From: Staphylococcus sp. IVB6181 | GTDB taxonomy: Bacteria; Bacillota; Bacilli; Staphylococcales; Staphylococcaceae | DNA length: 64,000 nt | NCBI RefSeq assembly: GCF_025561445.1 | Contig: NZ_CP095096.1 | Location: 723,822-787,821 of the forward strand | Reading direction: 5' to 3' | Part shown: positions 62,595 to 64,000 of the stretch, piece after piece | How positions within the stretch are numbered: position 1 is the stretch's first letter | Layout: each line of letters starts with the position of its first letter | Program-made: the position numbers and the translations under genes | Notes under the pieces: model-generated | What the model was told of the DNA's origin: nothing | Seen by the model: the letters and a program-made list of their open reading frames with translations, nothing else | Databases searched by the model: none

Positions 62595-62619
62595 AAGACA
62601 TTCCATATCAGAATGTCTT
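62595..62619 (-). terminator. Terminator after the gene at 62636
   Basis: AAGACATTC and GAATGTCTT pair; on the minus strand they lead into TTTTTATTTT. Confidence 0.72.
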
Positions 62620-62635
62620 AGGCGCTTACCTTAAT

Positions 62636-63172
62636 TTAAGAAATCGTACTATGTTTATGCTGCGCAACTCTTGGTTTGTAGTTTGCACCAAGTACATCAA
62701 TATTCTGCGTAGCAAGTGCATGAATTAATTTCGCAATGACATGCGGTGTACATGAAATATCGATATGATGCGGTGTTAAAACATAATTGACACCTTCTTG
62801 GTGTTTAAAATATTGCATGATATCGATGATTTTATCTTTGATAAACATGTCAGACAAACCGTCGACTTTCAGTTTAAAGTGCATTGTCGCTTGGATACTC
62901 GGTGCGAATTGATAAATGAAATCTTTCTCTGCATAAGGCAAAATTTGGTATATAGGATAATTGTGATAACTTAAGAAGCTGATGAAATAGGGTAAGTTGC
63001 ATTTAGGGATTCGAACTTTCAATACAGGATGCTGCTTGATTTTAGTGAATTCAGCTTGAACCGCGTGGCTGTTTTGAAGCTGCCGGCATGCTTTCATTAA
63101 TTGTCTTCGTTTAAGCCATGTTGATAGATGCCCTATATTAATAATAAATGTGTCATATTTATCTATGAACAT
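62636..63172 (-). CDS. Conserved hypothetical protein
   Basis: The 178-residue product starts at the ATG at 63172, eight bases after TGGAGGA; longer starts lack a ribosome site. It is cytoplasmic by appearance, histidine- and lysine-rich, with beta-alpha segments such as HPVLKVRIPKCNLPYFISFL, INIGHLSTWLKRRQLM and VNYVLTPHHIDISCTPHVIAKLIHALA. The repeated pattern of strands followed by helices suggests a ferredoxin-like fold. I recognise no family motif. It is divergent from the HAD phosphatase. Confidence 0.7.
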   Translation of the reverse strand: MFIDKYDTFIINIGHLSTWLKRRQLMKACRQLQNSHAVQAEFTKIKQHPVLKVRIPKCNLPYFISFLSYHNYPIYQILPYAEKDFIYQFAPSIQATMHFKLKVDGLSDMFIKDKIIDIMQYFKHQEGVNYVLTPHHIDISCTPHVIAKLIHALATQNIDVLGANYKPRVAQHKHSTIS

Positions 63173-63375
63173 AGACAATTCCTCCAGAAGTTTAGTGTAG
63201 ATTTGAGTGGCAAAAGATAGATGGATGACGTGCTGTTTCAAATTCATTGTAAATTGTATCACGCTTTAAACAATTTTTCACTAGGACTTTTGGACGAAAT
63301 AATGTATTTGTAATTTCATTTAATTATCAAATATAATGAAATCATTGTTGATTAATTATAGAAGGGGGCATACAC

Positions 63376-64000
63376 ATGAAATACAGAGCAGTTGTTTTTG
63401 ATTTTGACGGTACTATTATCGATACAGAACAGCATCTATATGATGTGATTAATGAACATTTAAGTGCGCATCAAAAAGCACCGATTTCTTTAGATTTTTA
63501 TCGGCAATCAATCGGTGGTGCAGCATTAGACCTGCATCGTTATTTAGAAGATGAGATTGGGGAAGATGCGACTATAAAATTGTATGAGGATCACCATCAA
63601 AAGAGCAAAACATTGCCGATGATAGAGAATATCAGAAAGTTGATGGATGCGTTAGAAAAAGCACAGATTCCTATGGCCATTGCGACCAGCAGCAGTATCA
63701 ATAATATCCGACCTGCATTAGAACACTTGAATTTAGTTGAACGTGTGCCGGTAATTGTCGGCAGAGAAGATGTTGAAGAAGTCAAACCTGCACCTGACTT
63801 GTATTTAACAGCTGTACAACAGTTGAACTTGAATCCTGTCAGCTGTTTAGCGATTGAAGACTCAGTGAATGGCGCGACTGCAGCTCAACTTGCAGGCTTA
63901 GGTGTCATTGTGAATACAAATGTGATGACAGAAGCGATGGACTTTAGTACGTTAGACTTAGAAGCTATGAATGTTTCGGCTGAAACAATTATAGAACGTT
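63376..64000 (+). CDS. HAD-superfamily hydrolase, beta-phosphoglucomutase-like (3' end outside window)
   Basis: The frame starts at ATG 63376 and is still open at the window end, giving at least 208 residues. HAD motifs are complete: motif I VFDFDGTIIDTE with the nucleophilic aspartate, motif II IATSSS, motif III KPAPDLYLTA, and motif IV IEDSVNGATAAQLAG. The cap after motif I is helical (HLYDVINEHLSAHQ), as in the PGM-like subfamily. It should be a small phosphatase or phosphomutase acting on sugar phosphates; the substrate is unknown. GAAGGGGGC precedes the ATG. Confidence 0.9.
   Translation, partial: MKYRAVVFDFDGTIIDTEQHLYDVINEHLSAHQKAPISLDFYRQSIGGAALDLHRYLEDEIGEDATIKLYEDHHQKSKTLPMIENIRKLMDALEKAQIPMAIATSSSINNIRPALEHLNLVERVPVIVGREDVEEVKPAPDLYLTAVQQLNLNPVSCLAIEDSVNGATAAQLAGLGVIVNTNVMTEAMDFSTLDLEAMNVSAETIIER

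Overview
This window looks like chromosomal DNA of a coagulase-negative Staphylococcus. It is AT-rich and low in repeats. Nearly every gene has a staphylococcal-type counterpart: SarZ, HssRS/HrtBA, TcaR/TcaA/TcaB, LyrA (SpdC), GlcP, LctP, Mqo, Fni, NrdDG and the hut genes. The protein set and the number of small lesions fit a food- or animal-associated species such as the S. carnosus group, but that species guess is inference. I saw no tRNA, rRNA, CRISPR array, prophage or replication origin.

Layout. 1-5.7 kb: 3' end of HMG-CoA reductase (mvaA), a small heat shock protein, a SarZ-type regulator divergent from a nitroreductase, a DUF3139 protein, a DMT permease and a GltT-type symporter. 5.7-15.5 kb: a LOG protein, a CorA transporter, a MarR regulator, a DUF2871 protein, a flavoprotein ferredoxin-NADP reductase, the glucose symporter GlcP, a frameshifted quinone reductase, a low-complexity lipoprotein and a TagF-like transferase. 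15.8-20.5 kb: lactate permease with a Rex operator, a glycosyltransferase and malate:quinone oxidoreductase. 20.6-24.6 kb: the haem-sensing and haem-export locus hssRS/hrtBA. 25.8-29.3 kb: tcaR-tcaA-tcaB. 29.4-33.2 kb: three small genes, a second CorA, and type 2 IPP isomerase. 33.5-37.5 kb: an orphan gene with a near-ideal cre site, the anaerobic ribonucleotide reductase nrdDG behind tandem NrdR boxes, and 3-methyladenine DNA glycosylase. 37.7-42.8 kb: two DUF805 paralogues, an XRE-DUF3169 pair, an ABC exporter and YnfA. 42.8-47.5 kb: galM, rpiA, an IS3-family element and lyrA. 47.9-54.6 kb: histidine utilisation genes hutG, a LysR regulator, a YjiH-type transporter, hutU and hutI; hutH is not in the window. 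54.8-64 kb: a SulP transporter coupled to a broken M20 amidohydrolase, an SDR, a flavin reductase, a SAM-riboswitch-controlled NhaC-type transporter, an SRPBCC protein, glpT, a hypothetical protein and a HAD phosphatase cut by the window end.

How the genes fit together. Several loci carry visible control elements for redox, oxygen and carbon state: Rex on lctP, NrdR on nrdDG, and cre-like sites before glcP, mqo, hutG and the orphan at 33.5 kb. Cell-envelope genes recur: tcaA, lyrA, a TagF-like enzyme, a glycosyltransferase and a YdcF-family protein. Three coding lesions stand out: a one-base slip in an A tract (quinone reductase), a nonsense codon (M20 amidohydrolase) and a G-tract slip in the IS orfA. 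The most striking structural event is the IS insertion into the loop of the terminator hairpin between rpiA and lyrA, with a visible 3-bp target duplication. No clearly new multi-gene system was found; the best candidates for uncharacterised biology are the orphan gene at 33542 and the XRE-DUF3169-ABC module at 39171-42355.
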